Part shown: positions 21,761 to 23,920 of the stretch, piece by piece
Numbering within the stretch: position 1 is the first letter of the stretch
How the letters are laid out: every line of letters starts with the position of its first letter
NCBI GenBank assembly: GCA_021799555.1
Contig: JAJZAG010000016.1
Span: forward strand, 1 to 23,920
Direction of reading: 5' to 3'
DNA: 23,920 nt
Origin: Deltaproteobacteria bacterium
Lineage (GTDB): Bacteria > Desulfobacterota > Binatia > Binatales > Binataceae
Translations under genes and position numbers: made by a program
The notes under the pieces: generated by a model
Databases searched by the model: none
Told to the model about the DNA's origin: nothing
The model's input: only the letters and a program-made list of their open reading frames with translations

Positions 21761-22807
21761 TCAGGCGAATCGCGGCATCACGCGGTCCGCAAACAGGCGC
21801 ATCGCTTCGCACACGTTCGCGTGGCCCGCCAAGCCTCCGGTCTCAAACCAGCAGACCAGGCGCGTGAAGCCGAAGCGTTCCTTGAGCTCCGCAATCCGGT
21901 CGGCGATATATTCCGTGTCGCCGAATGCGCCCATCAGCGAGTCGGCCTGCTCGTATTTCATCGTGAGCAGACGCGAGCGCACTTTCTCGAACTCCGCCTG
22001 ATGACCAGCCGCGAGCGTATCTGGCTCGACGATCTCGGCGACCGAGTTGAAATAGTTGCGCAGGCTCGGCTCGAGCGTCGCGCGCACCGCCGCGCGATCG
22101 CGTCCGGCGAAAACCATCAGCAGCCCCGCGAACCAATCGTTGGGCCGCGCGCGTCCGGCGCCGGCGAGCGCGCGATCGTAAATCGCCAGACGATCGGCGA
22201 GCACCGGGAACGGATTTACCGGACCGCCTGCGAAGATCGGATAGCCATTGGTACCTGCGAATGTGAACGTGTCGGGACTGTTGGCCGCGATCCGGATTGG
22301 CGGATGCGGCTTCTGGAGCGGCTTTGGCACCACCTGGATTTGCTCGGCGTTGAAATGCTTGCCGTGGAACGTCACCCGATCCTGCGTCCACGCCGCGCGA
22401 ATAAATTCGAGTCCTTCCTCGAACAGGCCGCGACTCTCCGCCATCGGCACGCCGTACCCGCGATAGTTGAGCGGAAACGCGCCGCGGCCGGCGCCAAACT
22501 CGACGCGCCCGCCCGAGATGACATCGAGCATCGCGGTCTCTTCCGCGAGGCGCATCGGATGATGTAGCGGCATCAGGTTAACCGCGAGCCCGAGGCGAAT
22601 CCGCTCGGTGCGTGCCGCGATCGCCGAATGGAGCATCATCGGCGCCGGCATGATCGAAAAGTGCGGCGCGAAGTGAACTTCGGCGAGCCACACCGTCTCG
22701 AAGCCGAGCCGATCGGCGAGGATCGCCTCGGCAACAAGATCGCGATATCGATCCGCGGACTTCTGTGAATCGGCCTGCGGCAGTTGATAGAAGATATCGA
22801 ACTTCAT
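21761..22807 (-). CDS. LLM-class (luciferase-like) flavin-dependent oxidoreductase 2
   Basis: This is a 348-residue PF00296 enzyme. Family stretches are MKFDIFYQLPQ, VWLAEVHFAPH at 39-49, RIRLGLAVNLMPLHHPMRLAEE at 69-90, DVISGGRVEFGAGRG at 95-109 and VVPKPLQKPHPPIRIAAN at 159-176. The last two match monooxygenase 1 nearly word for word, so the two are paralogues. Copy 2 is 49 residues shorter and lacks the charged tail. ATG 22807 is 9 nt after the acyl-CoA dehydrogenase stop, with only a weak ribosome site, so translation is probably coupled. With an acyl-CoA dehydrogenase and an acetyltransferase in the operon, a small catabolic route is likely; the substrate is unknown. Confidence 0.9.
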   Translation of the reverse strand: MKFDIFYQLPQADSQKSADRYRDLVAEAILADRLGFETVWLAEVHFAPHFSIMPAPMMLHSAIAARTERIRLGLAVNLMPLHHPMRLAEETAMLDVISGGRVEFGAGRGAFPLNYRGYGVPMAESRGLFEEGLEFIRAAWTQDRVTFHGKHFNAEQIQVVPKPLQKPHPPIRIAANSPDTFTFAGTNGYPIFAGGPVNPFPVLADRLAIYDRALAGAGRARPNDWFAGLLMVFAGRDRAAVRATLEPSLRNYFNSVAEIVEPDTLAAGHQAEFEKVRSRLLTMKYEQADSLMGAFGDTEYIADRIAELKERFGFTRLVCWFETGGLAGHANVCEAMRLFADRVMPRFA

Positions 22808-22816
22808 CCGCGCCGC

Positions 22817-23920
22817 TTAATAGCCACCGAGTTGTGCTACGCGTTCGCGATGATACGCCGGCGAGCCGAAGTACGATTCGTTGAAGCGCGCGCGCTTGAA
22901 CCACAGGTGGATATCGTGCTCCCAGGTGAAGCCGATTCCGCCGTGCATCAGCACCGCGCGATCGGCACCGCGCATATACACGTCGCAAAGCCGCGCCTTC
23001 GCCATCGCAGCCGCGCGCGACGCCGATTCGTGCGCCGCGTCCTGCGCGTGCGCGGCGTACCACACGAGCGCGCGGCCCGGCTCGAGCTCGGAAACGATTT
23101 CCGCCGCAGCGTGCTTAAGCGCCTGGAATGATCCGATCGGTTTGCCGAATTGTTCGCGCACCTTCGAGTAGTCAACCGCCATGTCGAGTGCTCGCTCGAT
23201 TCCGCCGAGCGAATCCGCTGCGATCGCAACCGCGCCGATATCGAGCATCCGCGAATACGCCTTCGCACCACCTGCCAGCGGGGTAGCCGTAGCGCCGTCG
23301 AACTCAACCCGCGCGACGCGCCGCGTCAGATCGAGATTCGTTAGCGCCAATACCTTCACACCCGCCGCTTTCGTCTCGACCACATATAGCTCCGCGTCCG
23401 ACGCGTCGCCGCCTCGCGCCGCCACGACGATAAAGTCGGCAACGTTCGCGTACGGCACAAACATCTTGACGCCGGAGATTCGCGCCGCAGCGCCATCCTT
23501 GCGCGCTACCGTCGCGAAATCCGCCGGCGACAGACTATCGTCGCCCTCGACAATCGCGACGGTGCCAATCGCGCTGCCCGCCGCGATCGCGGCGAGCCAT
23601 TTCGCGTCCAATCCACCCGAGCCGCCATGCGCGAGCGCGTCGGCCGCTAGCGCCGCGGAAAACAGGAACGGCCCCGGCATCGCGGCGTAGCCTTGCTCTT
23701 CCAGAATCACCGCCATGTCGAGCATTCCGAGTCCGGCGCCGCCGAATTTTTCGGGCACGATTAGCCCGGTCCACCCGAGCTTTACGATTTCGCGTTCGAG
23801 TTCCGGCGCGCGGCCGTCGTCCGACGCCATCGCCTTGCGCACGGCCGCGGTCGAGCACTTGTCGGCCAGAAACTCGCGCGCGCTCGCTTTGAGCTGCTGC
23901 TGTTCTTCGCTCAGTCCAAA
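22817..23920 (-). CDS. Acyl-CoA dehydrogenase (5' end cut by window edge)
   Basis: The minus-strand frame is open from the window edge, so the start lies outside; 367 residues are visible. The first visible residues, FGLSEEQQQLKASAREFLADK, fit a position near the N-terminus of the family. Later stretches are EKFGGAGLGMLDMAVILEE (about 62-80), SGVKMFVPYANVADFIVVA in the middle domain, REQFGKPIGSFQALKHAAAE in the FAD-contacting C-terminal helices, and LMHGGIGFTWEHDIHLWFKRA near the end. It is an FAD enzyme that oxidises acyl-CoA to enoyl-CoA; chain specificity cannot be told. A GTG at 23842 is internal to the family domain and is not a start. It is first of the visible operon with monooxygenase 2 and the acetyltransferase. 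Confidence 0.93.
   Translation of the reverse strand, partial: FGLSEEQQQLKASAREFLADKCSTAAVRKAMASDDGRAPELEREIVKLGWTGLIVPEKFGGAGLGMLDMAVILEEQGYAAMPGPFLFSAALAADALAHGGSGGLDAKWLAAIAAGSAIGTVAIVEGDDSLSPADFATVARKDGAAARISGVKMFVPYANVADFIVVAARGGDASDAELYVVETKAAGVKVLALTNLDLTRRVARVEFDGATATPLAGGAKAYSRMLDIGAVAIAADSLGGIERALDMAVDYSKVREQFGKPIGSFQALKHAAAEIVSELEPGRALVWYAAHAQDAAHESASRAAAMAKARLCDVYMRGADRAVLMHGGIGFTWEHDIHLWFKRARFNESYFGSPAYHRERVAQLGGY

Noticed and set aside
1..23920. CRISPR arrays, tRNA genes, insertion sequences or integrases
   Set aside because: I looked for regularly spaced repeats, T-arm-like sequences, terminal inverted repeats and transposase-like proteins and saw none.

Overview
The window is about 24 kb of GC-rich bacterial chromosome. 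It carries 19 protein-coding genes that I can support, one clear RNA gene (the SRP RNA), one small gene that looks frameshifted, and several hairpins and promoters. There is no transposase, integrase, phage gene, CRISPR array or tRNA. The mix of flavin-dependent luciferase-like monooxygenases, acyl-CoA dehydrogenase, amidohydrolase, cyclase and TetR genes around a conserved dnaX-ebfC-recR core resembles uncultured soil lineages such as Binatota or related delta-proteobacterial groups. That placement is an inference from gene content only.

Layout. 1-2533 (minus): a DUF2089 zinc-ribbon/HTH protein, a repeat-rich DUF4097-like protein and an NnrU-family membrane protein cut by the window edge. 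2710-4109 (plus): a 46-codon leader ORF that overlaps a GT87-type membrane glycosyltransferase by ATGA. 4132-6104 (minus): aguB-aguA, the two-step agmatine-to-putrescine route. 6105-6686: a 580-nt gap with hairpins and promoter-like sites. 6687-9842 (plus): SRP RNA, dnaX, ebfC and recR. 10056-12227 (plus): a cyclase-family metal hydrolase and a PF04909-type amidohydrolase, ending in a bidirectional terminator. 12331-12852 (minus): a stand-alone DsbD-alpha-like secreted protein. 13226-15151 (minus): a TetR regulator and a luciferase-like monooxygenase, with an operator placed inside the regulator's own promoter. 15358-16767 (plus): an amidase. 16807-19073 (minus): a response regulator, a class III aminotransferase and a small frame-disrupted gene. 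19528-21315 (plus): a ClC channel/transporter with CBS domains. 21312-23920 (minus): acyl-CoA dehydrogenase, a second luciferase-like monooxygenase and a GNAT acetyltransferase in one operon.

How the genes work together. The dnaX-ebfC-recR block is the usual replication/repair cluster, here placed directly behind the SRP RNA with only 18 nt between them. AguB and AguA form a complete agmatine catabolic pair. The remaining genes look like scattered small-molecule catabolism: amide or ring hydrolysis, flavin-dependent oxidation and acyl-CoA oxidation. Their substrates cannot be read from the sequence.

The least explained parts are the DUF2089/DUF4097-like operon, whose two proteins share a C-terminal helical module and one of which has a regular 17-18-residue repeat; the leader ORF before GT87; the structured non-coding stretches at 6420-6535 and 12877-13142; and the frame-disrupted gene at 16807-17180. 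I found no clear evidence of a wholly new defence or mobile system.
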